In this document: positions 1-7,280 of the stretch, one piece after another
Position numbering within the stretch: the first letter of the stretch is position 1
Layout: each line of letters begins with the position of its first letter
DNA from: Nonomuraea spiralis
GTDB taxonomy: Bacteria > Actinomycetota > Actinomycetes > Streptosporangiales > Streptosporangiaceae
Reading direction: 5' to 3'
NCBI RefSeq assembly: GCF_014648435.1
Contig: NZ_BMRC01000001.1
Location: forward strand, 382,481 to 446,480
DNA: 64,000 bases
Translations under genes and position numbers: made by a program
Notes under the pieces: generated by a model
The model's database searches: none
The model's input: the letters and a program-made list of their open reading frames with translations, nothing else
What the model was told of the DNA's origin: nothing

Positions 1-355
1 GCAGGACGAGCTGCGGCGCGTCGAGCGCCCGCTCATAGGGGTCGGCGTTCTTGCGCTCCACCGTCTCGGTGTCGCCGATGAACGACTCGATGTACGGCAG
101 CAGCACCCCGGCCAGCTCGGCGGCCCAGGCGAAGCGCAGGTCGCGGTTGCGCGGCTGGGCGACGACGAGCAGGCGGGGCCGTTCGCGGTCGGTGCCGAGC
201 ATGGCGGCCAGCGGCGCGGCGGCCTCGCCCGACAACTTCAGCGGGACGAACACCATCGGCCGGTCGCCCACGTGGCAGTGGCGGACCGTGGCGACGGGCT
301 GGGCGATGCCCTCGTTCAGGGCGCGCAGCCGGGCGAGCGAGGTGAGCAGGCTCAA
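1..355 (-). CDS. Unknown protein, N-terminal part (gene runs off the left edge)
   Basis: The minus strand is open from a TTG at 355 to the window edge, giving 118 residues. The TTG overlaps the TGA of the upstream nuclease gene as TTGA, the same 4-base coupling seen between the other two genes of this operon, which is why I choose this start. The visible part begins MSLLTSLARLRALNEG and is a soluble mix of short helices and strands, with HCHVGDRPMVFVPL and LLVVAQPRNRDLRFAWAAEL as distinctive stretches. I do not recognise a family. Tight coupling to the nuclease makes a shared function likely, but the catalytic part, if there is one, lies outside the window. Confidence 0.7.
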   Translation of the reverse strand, partial: MSLLTSLARLRALNEGIAQPVATVRHCHVGDRPMVFVPLKLSGEAAAPLAAMLGTDRERPRLLVVAQPRNRDLRFAWAAELAGVLLPYIESFIGDTETVERKNADPYERALDAPQLVL

Positions 356-1482
356 CTGAGACACTCCCTGCGCAGGCGTTCGGCGTTGCGGAGCAGGCCG
401 GCGATCTCCTCCTGGCCGTCGGCCGGGTCGCGCAGGCCGTCGGCCAGGCCCAGCGCCTCGGCCACGGAGGCGACCCCGCCGAGCTCGTCGCGCACCTGGC
501 GGCCGAGCAGGTCGGAGGCGCCCTCCTGGCGGGCCTCGTCGCGGCAGAAGAAGCACAGGTCGCACGTGGACAGGCAGTCGGGCGCGTAGCGGGCGGTGGT
601 CCGGTGCAGCGCGTCGGCCAGCTCGGCGACCGGCCGGGTGGGGCGGCCGTCCTCGCCGGGGCGCAGGTCGAAGCTGAGGTCGTCGGGCAGCGCCGCGAGC
701 AGCCGGTCGAGGCCGGTCATCCGGGTGAGCTGGCGGCGCAGCACGGCGAGCTGCCTGCGTACGTCGACCAGGGTCGCCACGGGCCGGTTGGCGAAGTTCT
801 CCGGGCACACCAGCACCACGTCGTGGGAGACGGTGAGCGGGTCGTGCCCGAGCTCCTCCAGCATCGTGCGCAGCGCCAGCACGTAGACCGCGGCCTGGCG
901 GGCGGCGGCGGCCACCGCGCCGGGGTCGGCCTGCCCGTCCACCACCGCGAACGACTTGATCTCCACGACGTGGAAACGGCCGCTGAGCTGGAAGGCCACC
1001 ACGTCGGGTTCGAGGAAGGCGACGTGGCCGGCGATCTCCAGGCTGAGCAGCGGGTGGTCGAACAGCGTGCCGGCGTCCTGGTCGCCGCGCGCGGCCCGGT
1101 CGAACAGGGCGCGGGTGTGGGTGTGGCGCAGGTGGGCGCCGACGTTCTCCACGTCGTGGTAGGCCACCTCGGCGACCGGCAGGCCGAGCACCTCGCGCAG
1201 CAGGCGCAGCAGCTCGGCGCACCCGTCGGCCTTGACCAGCGCCTCGAACGCGTTCCCGCGGGTGATCGCGAACGGCGACTGGCCGAACGGCGCGGGGAAG
1301 CCCAGGTGGCGGGCGGCGGCGTCCTTGTCGACCCCGGCGCCGTCCATGAGGGCCCGGCGGGCGCAGCCGGGGTTGGCCGCCAGGGCCGCGATCGCGCGGG
1401 CGTCGTGCGGCTTGGGCGGTGTCGTGCCGCGCAGCGCGTCAAGCCGGTGGGCCGGGCCGTCCTCGCGTCTCAAGCCGCTCAC
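352..1482 (-). CDS. PD-(D/E)XK (RecB/Cas4-like) nuclease with a cysteine cluster
   Basis: The 376-residue protein carries the marks of the RecB/Cas4 nuclease fold: GNAFE near 77-80, an acidic residue at 160 (LEPDVVAF), the core EIK at 174-176 (VVEIKSF), and Q196-x3-Y200 as the usual motif after the core. C40 in NPGCARRAL and four cysteines at 303, 307, 310 and 313 near the C-terminus resemble the split Fe-S cluster of AddB/Cas4 nucleases, where one N-terminal cysteine joins a C-terminal group. Such enzymes cut or resect DNA ends in repair or defence. The gene overlaps its upstream neighbour by 4 bases and its downstream neighbour by 4. No helicase domain is fused. The nuclease assignment is firm; substrate and partners are unknown. 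Confidence 0.8.
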   Translation of the reverse strand: MSGLRREDGPAHRLDALRGTTPPKPHDARAIAALAANPGCARRALMDGAGVDKDAAARHLGFPAPFGQSPFAITRGNAFEALVKADGCAELLRLLREVLGLPVAEVAYHDVENVGAHLRHTHTRALFDRAARGDQDAGTLFDHPLLSLEIAGHVAFLEPDVVAFQLSGRFHVVEIKSFAVVDGQADPGAVAAAARQAAVYVLALRTMLEELGHDPLTVSHDVVLVCPENFANRPVATLVDVRRQLAVLRRQLTRMTGLDRLLAALPDDLSFDLRPGEDGRPTRPVAELADALHRTTARYAPDCLSTCDLCFFCRDEARQEGASDLLGRQVRDELGGVASVAEALGLADGLRDPADGQEEIAGLLRNAERLRRECLS

Positions 1483-2249
1483 GTCGCTGTCTCCTCCTTG
1501 ATCGTGCCCAGCGTAGCGGCGCCGAACAGCCTGGCGACGTCACCGAGCTGGGATGTGGCGCGTCGTGCCAGCTCGGCGCGGTCGCGCGTGTCGCGTTCCG
1601 CGTGCACCGACAGCTCGGCCCTGGCCGCCTCGACGATCCGCCGCGGGTCGGGCGGGCCGAGGTCGGCGGCCGTGGCGCCGGGCACGTTCCTGGCCATGCG
1701 CGCCAGCAGGCGCAGGGCGCCCTCGTCCGCGCAGCCTGCGGAGGCCACGGCGATCGCGCAGGTCAGGAAGTCGACGCGGGGGCTGAGCGGGCCGACCACG
1801 CGCCGCTCCAGCGGCCACGTGCTGAGCGTGAGCAGGCCGCGGGCGGAGGAGAGGCGGTCGGTCAGCGCCGCGCACAGATAGTACGGCCTGCCGTGCGGCG
1901 TGGACCGGAACGAACGTTCCTCGTCCCTGCGCAGGCTGGTGAGCTGGGCGCTGCGGATGGTGCCGGCGAAGAACGCGCCGCTGACCGCCACCACCAGGCG
2001 GGGTTGTGCGGCGGCCCCGAGCAGCGCGAGCGCCTGGTGCACCTGCTCGCGCACGGTGACCAGCCGGGGCCCTTCCGCCCTGGCCTTGGGCTGCTCGCCG
2101 CTGACCAGGGCGTCCCAGGCGCGCTCGGCGGCACGCAGCTCGGCGCGCAGGACGCGGGCCGTGGCGCCGTCCCTGGCGCGCATGGCCTTGCGCACGCCTG
2201 CCCGGAGCCCGTCGATCCGCCGTTCGAGATCGTCCAGCCCGTCACTCAT
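1479..2249 (-). CDS. Predicted winged-helix protein, first gene of the nuclease operon
   Basis: This 256-residue protein starts with an Arg/Ala-rich helical stretch (about residues 5-50, probably coiled coil). A segment around 63-125 then reads like a winged helix: a helix (VREQVHQALALLG), a second helix, LTSLRRDEERSF, and a strand-like RPYYLCAAL wing. The C-terminal half is helical and unrecognised. Its stop overlaps the ATG of the nuclease gene (ATGA), so the two are translationally coupled. A putative promoter with a 10-bp tandem repeat lies just upstream, which would suit autoregulation. The DNA-binding role is inferred from this pattern only. It may instead be a structural subunit of the nuclease system. 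Confidence 0.65.
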   Translation of the reverse strand: MSDGLDDLERRIDGLRAGVRKAMRARDGATARVLRAELRAAERAWDALVSGEQPKARAEGPRLVTVREQVHQALALLGAAAQPRLVVAVSGAFFAGTIRSAQLTSLRRDEERSFRSTPHGRPYYLCAALTDRLSSARGLLTLSTWPLERRVVGPLSPRVDFLTCAIAVASAGCADEGALRLLARMARNVPGATAADLGPPDPRRIVEAARAELSVHAERDTRDRAELARRATSQLGDVARLFGAATLGTIKEETAT

Positions 2250-2270
2250 GGCGCGAGGGTATCAACAGTT

Positions 2271-2311
2271 CCAGTATTTACCAGTATTTATGGTGAAATC
2301 TACGTTGTAAA
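2271..2311 (-). promoter_or_regulatory. Putative promoter with a 10-bp tandem repeat upstream of the nuclease operon
   Basis: On the minus strand TTTACA (2311-2306) and AATACT (2288-2283) are 17 bp apart, a plausible -35/-10 pair. The plus strand has a perfect tandem repeat, ccagtattta at 2271-2280 and 2281-2290, one helical turn apart and covering the -10. This AT-rich patch stands out from its GC-rich surroundings. It sits about 20-60 bases before the ATG at 2249 and partly inside the end of the methyltransferase gene. The repeat is seen directly; promoter and operator roles are inferred. Confidence 0.5.
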
Positions 2312-2980
2312 GGGCCGGGCCGCGAACCACGTACGGTCCTCGGTGAGGAACCGGTCCAGCCGCAACCCCACGGCGGCCAGGTCGGCGGCCACCTCCTCGT
2401 CGCTCAGCCGCCGCGAGGTGAACGACTGCGTCCAGACCCGCTCGCCGTGCGCGTAGCGCATGGTCGCCGCGTACACACCGGGGGAGATCTCCTCGACCTC
2501 CGCCATGGTGATCGTGACCTCGCCGTCGGCCCTGCCCGAGCCCGCCTGCCACACGTCGTGCCGCTCGCCGGGGATCCACTGGACCAGCACCGCCCCGCCC
2601 GGCGCGACGTGCCGGGCGCACGCGCCGAGGAAGGCCCGCCTGACCTCGCCGTCGACGACGTTGACGAGCTGGGAGCCCAGCGTGACCGTGTCGAAGCGCC
2701 GGTCGAGCCGCAGGTCCTGGAGCCGCGCCAGCACGGTCTCGGCCCCGCGCACGTGCGCGAGCATCTCGGCGGACTCGTCCACGGCGACGACGTCCAGGCC
2801 GGCGGCGACGAGCGCGTGCGTGACCCGGCCGACGCCCGCGCCCAGCTCCAGGACGGAGCCGCCGGGCGGGCTCTCCTGGATCACGAGTTCGGCGTCGCGG
2901 CCGGGTTCGAGGAGGGTGTAGAACTCCACGGGGGATCCGTCGGGGGTGATGGCGCCTGGGCCTGTTCCGCTGTTCTTCAT
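2300..2980 (-). CDS. Class I SAM-dependent methyltransferase
   Basis: The 226-residue protein has the Rossmann methyltransferase core. VLELGAGVGRVTHAL (about 43-57) is motif I for S-adenosylmethionine, VVAVDESAEML (64-74) carries the acidic residue that binds the ribose, and VTLGSQLVNVVD and LVQWIPGE follow as later motifs. The C-terminal half holds the substrate lid, which does not reveal the acceptor. Small-molecule methyltransferases of this size are common in actinomycetes. The gene stands alone on the minus strand, divergent from the membrane-protein/TetR pair with only 44 bases between them. The ATG at 2980 is the only good start. Confidence 0.85.
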   Translation of the reverse strand: MKNSGTGPGAITPDGSPVEFYTLLEPGRDAELVIQESPPGGSVLELGAGVGRVTHALVAAGLDVVAVDESAEMLAHVRGAETVLARLQDLRLDRRFDTVTLGSQLVNVVDGEVRRAFLGACARHVAPGGAVLVQWIPGERHDVWQAGSGRADGEVTITMAEVEEISPGVYAATMRYAHGERVWTQSFTSRRLSDEEVAADLAAVGLRLDRFLTEDRTWFAARPFTT

Positions 2981-3024
2981 CTTTTGAAGGTAATCGCCGC
3001 GTGAGCCGCCCGCGAAGGGGGACG

Positions 3025-3453
3025 ATGGCCCCTGTGACCGGTGAGGTGCGAGCTCTGATCGGCGTCGGCGCGGGCCTGATCGCCGTTCCCCCCGTCTTCT
3101 ACCTGACCGAGGCGGGCGCCAGGGCGCTGCGGGCGGGGCAGGCCGCGTTCGCCCCGGCCCCCGCCGGGCCCGGCCTCCTGGCGGCGGCGGCCGTGCTGGT
3201 CGCCCTGCTGACCGCCTGGCCCGCGGCGGCGCTGGCCTGTGGGTTACCGCTGGTGGTGGCCGGCGCGCTGTTCGCCCTCGACCTGCGGGCCGCGATCGGC
3301 CTGGCGGGCGCGCTGCCGGAGGTGTGGCAGCCGCCGTGGGCCGAGCCGCCCGGCACGCTGGCCGGGATGACCGGCCTGTACGCCTACACCGGCGCGTTAT
3401 TGATCTTCTCGGCGCTGCTGCCGGGCCGTCTGCGATCTATCCTGAGCAGATGA
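3025..3453 (+). CDS. Small integral membrane protein
   Basis: The 142-residue protein has four hydrophobic segments: around ALIGVGAGLIAVPPVFYL, LLAAAAVLVALLTAWPAAALACGL, LVVAGALFALDLRAAIGLAG and GLYAYTGALLIFSALL. No catalytic motif is visible and I do not recognise a named family. I choose the ATG at 3025 over an in-frame GTG at 3001 because AAGGGGG at 3015-3021 lies just before the ATG. The stop overlaps the start of the TetR gene (ATGA), so the two are probably cotranscribed and the regulator may control this protein. Confidence 0.7.
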   Translation: MAPVTGEVRALIGVGAGLIAVPPVFYLTEAGARALRAGQAAFAPAPAGPGLLAAAAVLVALLTAWPAAALACGLPLVVAGALFALDLRAAIGLAGALPEVWQPPWAEPPGTLAGMTGLYAYTGALLIFSALLPGRLRSILSR

Positions 3454-4031
3454 GTGGACGGGACCCCGACCGGCGCAGGGCGCTGCTCGACGCCGCCGAC
3501 CGGGCCATCCTGGCCGAGGGCCCCGAGGTGTCGATGGCGGCCATCGCCGCCGAGGCCGGCATCACCAAGCCCATCCTCTACCGCCACTTCGGCGACCGCA
3601 GCGGCCTCTACCAGGCGCTGGCCGACCGCCACGTGCGCACGGTGATCGCCCTGCTGCGCCCCCGCTTCGCCGAGGCCGGCACCGACCTGCGGGCCCGCGC
3701 CCGCGCCACCATCGACGTCTACCTCGACCTGGTCTCGGCCAACCTCAACCTCTACCGCTTCCTGTTCCACCGGGCCAGCGGCGAGGACACCCGGATCCGC
3801 TCCCACATGACCTCGCTCGTCAGCAGCCTGGGCGAGGAGCTGGGCCGGGTGCTGGCCGACGAGCGGGTGGTGCCCGACCCGGTGCGCGCGCAGGTGCTCG
3901 GCCACGCCTTCGTCGGCATGGTGCAGACGACGGGCGACTGGTGGCTGGAGCATCCGGAGGTCGGCCGCTCGCAGGTGGTGGAGGGGCTGGTCGACGTGAT
4001 CGCGGCGGCCGTGGCCCCCGGCCGCCGGTGA
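3450..4031 (+). CDS. TetR-family transcriptional regulator
   Basis: The 193-residue protein has the TetR N-terminal helix-turn-helix: RRALLDAADRAILAEG, VSMAAIAAEAGI, then TKPILYRHFGDRSGLYQAL as the recognition region. The rest is the helical ligand-binding and dimer domain. The open frame extends further upstream, but the ATG at 3450 overlaps the stop of the membrane-protein gene and gives a protein beginning a normal distance before the HTH. The ligand is unknown. Local repression of the membrane protein, or of the convergent fatty acid-type genes next door, is possible; no operator was obvious. Confidence 0.88.
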   Translation: MSGRDPDRRRALLDAADRAILAEGPEVSMAAIAAEAGITKPILYRHFGDRSGLYQALADRHVRTVIALLRPRFAEAGTDLRARARATIDVYLDLVSANLNLYRFLFHRASGEDTRIRSHMTSLVSSLGEELGRVLADERVVPDPVRAQVLGHAFVGMVQTTGDWWLEHPEVGRSQVVEGLVDVIAAAVAPGRR

Positions 4032-4043
4032 ACGGGGGGCCGC

Positions 4044-4979
4044 TCAGCGCAACAGGCCGAGCAGGTCCCACTCGGTCTCGCAGACGCGGCGGCCGAGGGC
4101 GGCCAGCTCCACCGAGGACGCGCCGCCCCGCAGGTGCCGCATCGTCTGCATGACGCAGATGATGCCCCACTTGAGCACCCCGAACGTCTCCCACCAGCGC
4201 AGCGTGTCCAGGTCGACGTGCTGCCCGCCGGCCTCCTCGTAGGCGGCGGCCAGCTCGGTGTAGCCGCCGAACCCGCCCACGGGCAGCGGCGAGCCGAACC
4301 GCCACGCCTTGACGCACAACCAGCCCAGGTCCTCCAGCGGGTCGCCGGCGTGGGCCAGCTCCCAGTCGAGCACGGCCCTGATGCCCTCGGGGCCGACGAC
4401 CAGGTTGCCGTTGCGGAAGTCGCCGTGCACCACGCTCGTCCGGGAGGCGGGCGGCCGGTCGGCCGTCAGCCTGCGCAGGGCCAGCTCGAACACCGGATGC
4501 GGCTCGCCGGTCAGGTCGAGCACGTCACGCCAGCGGCGCAGCGGATCGGCCGGCTCGCTCTCCGGCAGGCACGAAAGCGGCATGCGGTGCACCGCCGCGA
4601 GCGCCCGGCCGCACTGGGCGGCCAGCCTGGGCCGGGCCCGCTCGTAGGCGTCGTCGCGCAGGATCCGGCGCGGGATGGTCTCGCCGGGGATCCGGGTCAT
4701 CAGGACGTAGGAGGCGCCGGCGGCCACCACGCGCGGCACCGGAACCCCGGCGTCGCCGGCCACCCGCATCAGCCGCGCCTCGGCCGCGAGACCAGGGCCC
4801 GCCTCCAGGGCGGCCCCCGGCCCGTCGAGCCGGAGCACCAGCTCGTGCCGGTCGCCGCCGGGGACGACCACGTCCAGGGCCCAGGTCTCCCTGGAGGCCC
4901 CGCCGGGCAGCCTGACCGCGTACGGGACGGCCGCGCCGGGGCCGTACACCTCGCGGGCGATCGACTCGGGACGGTTCAT
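4044..4979 (-). CDS. APH-type phosphotransferase family protein (acyl-CoA dehydrogenase-associated)
   Basis: The 311-residue protein has the aminoglycoside-phosphotransferase/choline-kinase fold. RTSVVHGDFRNGNLVV is the catalytic loop (HGDxxxxN) and AVLDWELAHAGDPLEDLGW is the metal-binding DxD-type motif. Members of this family that sit beside acyl-CoA dehydrogenases (ACAD10/11-like) are thought to act on hydroxyacyl-CoA or related substrates rather than antibiotics. Its ATG at 4979 overlaps the dehydrogenase stop (ATGA), so it is translated from the same message. The frame continues upstream into the dehydrogenase gene, but that part is out-of-frame coding sequence. No feature suggests antibiotic resistance. 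Confidence 0.85.
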   Translation of the reverse strand: MNRPESIAREVYGPGAAVPYAVRLPGGASRETWALDVVVPGGDRHELVLRLDGPGAALEAGPGLAAEARLMRVAGDAGVPVPRVVAAGASYVLMTRIPGETIPRRILRDDAYERARPRLAAQCGRALAAVHRMPLSCLPESEPADPLRRWRDVLDLTGEPHPVFELALRRLTADRPPASRTSVVHGDFRNGNLVVGPEGIRAVLDWELAHAGDPLEDLGWLCVKAWRFGSPLPVGGFGGYTELAAAYEEAGGQHVDLDTLRWWETFGVLKWGIICVMQTMRHLRGGASSVELAALGRRVCETEWDLLGLLR

Positions 4980-6166
4980 CGCAGGCCGAACTCCCAGGCG
5001 CCGCCGGCCGCGTACTCGCCGAGGACGCGGCGGCCCACGGCGTCGATGTGCACCTCGTCGGGCCCGTCGTAGACGCGGGCGGCGCGGGCGTGGCGGTACA
5101 TGCGGTCCAGCGGGGTGTCGGGGGTCAGACCGGCCGCGCCGTACACCTGGATGGCGCGGTCGATGACGTTGTGCAGCATGCGCGCGCCGACCACCTTGAT
5201 CGCGCCGATCTCGACGCGGGCCTGCGAGCCCGCGTCCACGGCCTCGGCGGCCTGGAGCGTGAGCAGGCGGGCGGCCTGGATCTCGGTGTAGGAGTCGAAG
5301 ACGTGTTGCCGCATGAGCTGCTTGGCCGCCAGGGGTTCGCCGAAGGCGGTGCGCGCGTGCAGCCTGCGGCACATCAGGTCGAAGGCCCGCTGCGCCTGTC
5401 CGAGCCAGCGCATGCAGTGGAAGATCCGGCCGGGCCCGAGGCGCCGCTGGGCGATGACGAAGCCGTGCCCGCGCTCGCCGAGCAGGTTCCCGGCGGGCAC
5501 CCGTACGTCCTCGTAGCGCACCTCGCAGTGCGCGCCGTCGAGCCCCAGCACGGGCGTCTCGCGCACGATCGTGTAGCCGGGCGTGTCCGTCGGCACGAGG
5601 ATCATGGAGAAGGCCCGGTGGGGCGGCGCGTCCGGCTCCGTACGGCACATCACGGTCGTGTACGCCGCCACCGACGCCCCCGTGGTGAACCACTTGTGCC
5701 CGTTGATCACCCATTCGTCGCCGTCGAGCACGGCGGCGGTGGTGATCTGGGTGGGGTCGCTGCTGGAGACCGCCGGCTCGGTCATCGCGAAGCTGGGCGA
5801 GATGTCACCGCGCACCAGCGGCTCCAGATAGCGTTCGCGCTGCTCGGGGGAGGCGTGCTCGTGCAGCATGAGCGAGTCCTGGAGGGTGAACGTGCCGAGG
5901 GCGAGCTGCCCGTACTCGCTGCGGCCCTGGACCTCGTTGACGTAGACGTAGTCGAGGAACGGCAGCCCGCCGCCGCCCAGCTCGCGGGGGTGGCCGAGGG
6001 CCCACAGGCCCTCTTTCCTGGCCTCGTCCCGCAGCCCGGCCATGGTGGTGGCGGCCTCCGGGCCGCCCTCGTGCAGGATCTCCTCCGCCGGTTCGACGCG
6101 CTCGGTCATGAACGCGCGCACGGCGTCACGGATCGGCCGGACATGGCCGGGTACGGCGAAGCTCAT
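4976..6166 (-). CDS. Acyl-CoA dehydrogenase family protein
   Basis: The 396-residue flavoprotein follows the acyl-CoA dehydrogenase plan: helical N-terminal domain, middle beta domain with FAMTEPAVSSSDPTQI and INGHKWFTTGA, and a C-terminal helical domain with RLGPGRIFHCMRWLGQAQRAF and IQVYGAAGLTPDTPLDRMYR. The length is typical. Together with the downstream phosphotransferase it forms the two-gene unit known from ACAD10/11-like systems, which handle unusual acyl or hydroxyacyl substrates. The real substrate cannot be read from the sequence. A DUF6285 gene, from a family that often accompanies this pair, lies 770 bases upstream on the other strand. Confidence 0.9.
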   Translation of the reverse strand: MSFAVPGHVRPIRDAVRAFMTERVEPAEEILHEGGPEAATTMAGLRDEARKEGLWALGHPRELGGGGLPFLDYVYVNEVQGRSEYGQLALGTFTLQDSLMLHEHASPEQRERYLEPLVRGDISPSFAMTEPAVSSSDPTQITTAAVLDGDEWVINGHKWFTTGASVAAYTTVMCRTEPDAPPHRAFSMILVPTDTPGYTIVRETPVLGLDGAHCEVRYEDVRVPAGNLLGERGHGFVIAQRRLGPGRIFHCMRWLGQAQRAFDLMCRRLHARTAFGEPLAAKQLMRQHVFDSYTEIQAARLLTLQAAEAVDAGSQARVEIGAIKVVGARMLHNVIDRAIQVYGAAGLTPDTPLDRMYRHARAARVYDGPDEVHIDAVGRRVLGEYAAGGAWEFGLR

Positions 6167-6362
6167 GGGGTGATCTCAACCGAAATCCGTTGCGCGGTCA
6201 ACGGTCGGCGCGCCGGCGCGGCAGCAGCGGTCGAAGCTGAACCGCTCGGCCGAGGCCCGTTCCCAGATGCGCGCGGTGTTGCCGTTGGCGCGCGGGAAGA
6301 CCAGCCGCGCGCCGACCGACAGAACCGGCTCCCATCGTGCCGCGTCCCCGCCGGGAGACGGG

Positions 6363-6393
6363 GAAGGGCCCGGCGGCGGCCGCCGGGCCCTTC
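6363..6393 (-). terminator. GC-rich hairpin, probable terminator of the DUF397 gene
   Basis: gaagggcccggcggc (6363-6377) is the exact reverse complement of gccgccgggcccttc (6379-6393), giving a very stable stem. It starts 14 bases past the stop of the minus-strand DUF397 gene. No clear U-run follows, which is common for actinobacterial terminators. Confidence 0.7.
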
Positions 6394-6406
6394 GGCGTGG
6401 AACGGG

Positions 6407-6592
6407 TCAGGCCGCGTTCTCCTCGGCCTTGCGGGGCAGGATCTCCAGCTCGAACGCGCCGGACCTGACCGCCTCCAGGAAGTCCTGCCAGTCGCGGCGC
6501 GGGATCTCCAGGACCACGTCCGGCGCGGAGTCGTGGATGAGCTCCACGTGGTCGTTGATGCGGCAGGCCTTGACGCGTACGTCGTCGTTCAT
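6407..6592 (-). CDS. DUF397 family protein
   Basis: The 61-residue protein matches the DUF397 pattern: an N-terminal CRINDHVELIHDS strand region, VVLEIPRRDWQDFLEAVRSGAFEL as the conserved core with its WxxFLxxVRxGxF motif, then a short tail. DUF397 proteins are small actinobacterial partners, usually coded next to an XRE-type regulator and linked to development. Here no XRE gene sits beside it, so it is an orphan copy. The nearest MmyB/XRE-type regulator in the window is at 31833. A strong hairpin follows the gene. Confidence 0.8.
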   Translation of the reverse strand: MNDDVRVKACRINDHVELIHDSAPDVVLEIPRRDWQDFLEAVRSGAFELEILPRKAEENAA

Positions 6593-6839
6593 GCTGCGCT
6601 CCCTAGGGTCGACTGCGGCTGAGCGGCCCGGGAGACCTGTGGTCCGGGAAGCTGCGCCGGGCGACTTCCCCAGCCGTCCGGGCCGTCCGCGTGACCCCGG
6701 GGGCCGGGCCGCTCGGGAAGCCTGTCATCGCCGCCGCGAGCCCGCCAGCGGGCGATCGGGCGGCCGGGTAGAGACACGCCGACCGCGGACGAGTGTCTGT
6801 CGTCCCGGGGTGGAGAAAGGTCATCCGCGCGCCGGAGGC

Positions 6840-6868
6840 TTGACACGGGAGGCGGTGATCCTTATGCC
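6840..6868 (+). promoter_or_regulatory. Putative sigma-70 promoter of the DUF6285 gene
   Basis: A consensus TTGACA (6840-6845) is followed after 17 bp by TATGCC (6863-6868). Transcription would start near 6875, which excludes the in-frame ATG at 6864 and supports the ATG at 6933 as the gene start. The rest of the 340-base gap between DUF397 and DUF6285 (6593-6932) shows no further gene or strong structure. Confidence 0.55.
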
Positions 6869-6932
6869 TGGGCTCACGACAGGCCGTGCGCGGCGCGTAC
6901 GGCTCCGGAGCGAGGTGACGGGAGTGCCCCCG

Positions 6933-7277
6933 ATGGCGCAGCCCCATGACGTGCCCACCGCCGCGCAGCTCGTCGCGGCCGTACGGGAGTTCCTGCGGGA
7001 CGACGTGCTGCCCGCGGTCGAGGGGCGGGTGCGCTTCCACACCCGGGTGGCGATCAACGTGCTCGGCATGGTCGAACGGGAGATCGAGCTGGGCCCGGAC
7101 CAGGCCGCCGAGCACGCCGCGCGGCTGGCGGAGCTGGGCGTGGCCGACGACGCCGAGCTGGCCGCCGCCGTCCGCGCGGGCCGCTTCGACGGCGACGACG
7201 CGCTCACCGAGGCCCTGGTCCAGGCCGTACGGGCCAAGCTGGAGGTGGCCGATCCCGGCTACCTCCAGCGGCCGTGA
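6933..7277 (+). CDS. DUF6285 domain-containing protein
   Basis: The 114-residue protein starts MAQPHDVPTAAQLVAAVREFL and continues through RVRFHTRVAINVLGMVEREIELGP, the pattern of DUF6285. This family is often coded next to acyl-CoA dehydrogenase and APH-type phosphotransferase genes; its function is unknown. It is all helical and soluble, with no catalytic residues I can name. The ATG at 6933 fits the family start and has GGAG at 6921-6924. The dehydrogenase/phosphotransferase pair at 4044-6166 is likely its functional partner, although here it is on the opposite strand and separated by DUF397. Confidence 0.75.
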   Translation: MAQPHDVPTAAQLVAAVREFLRDDVLPAVEGRVRFHTRVAINVLGMVEREIELGPDQAAEHAARLAELGVADDAELAAAVRAGRFDGDDALTEALVQAVRAKLEVADPGYLQRP

Positions 7278-7280
7278 GCG

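Noticed and set aside
2289..2313. Sequence similar to 60284-60303 (gatctacattgtaaag against aaatctacgttgtaaag)
   Set aside because: One copy lies in menE coding for LYNVD, the other at the end of the methyltransferase gene out of frame. The match is short and probably chance; no repeat family was seen.
4044..4979. Aminoglycoside resistance phosphotransferase
   Set aside because: APH fold only; translational coupling to an acyl-CoA dehydrogenase and the branch-typical sequence indicate the acyl-CoA-associated family.
6593..6932. Small genes in the DUF397-DUF6285 gap
   Set aside because: Short open frames exist on both strands but without ribosome sites or sensible composition; only the promoter is supported.
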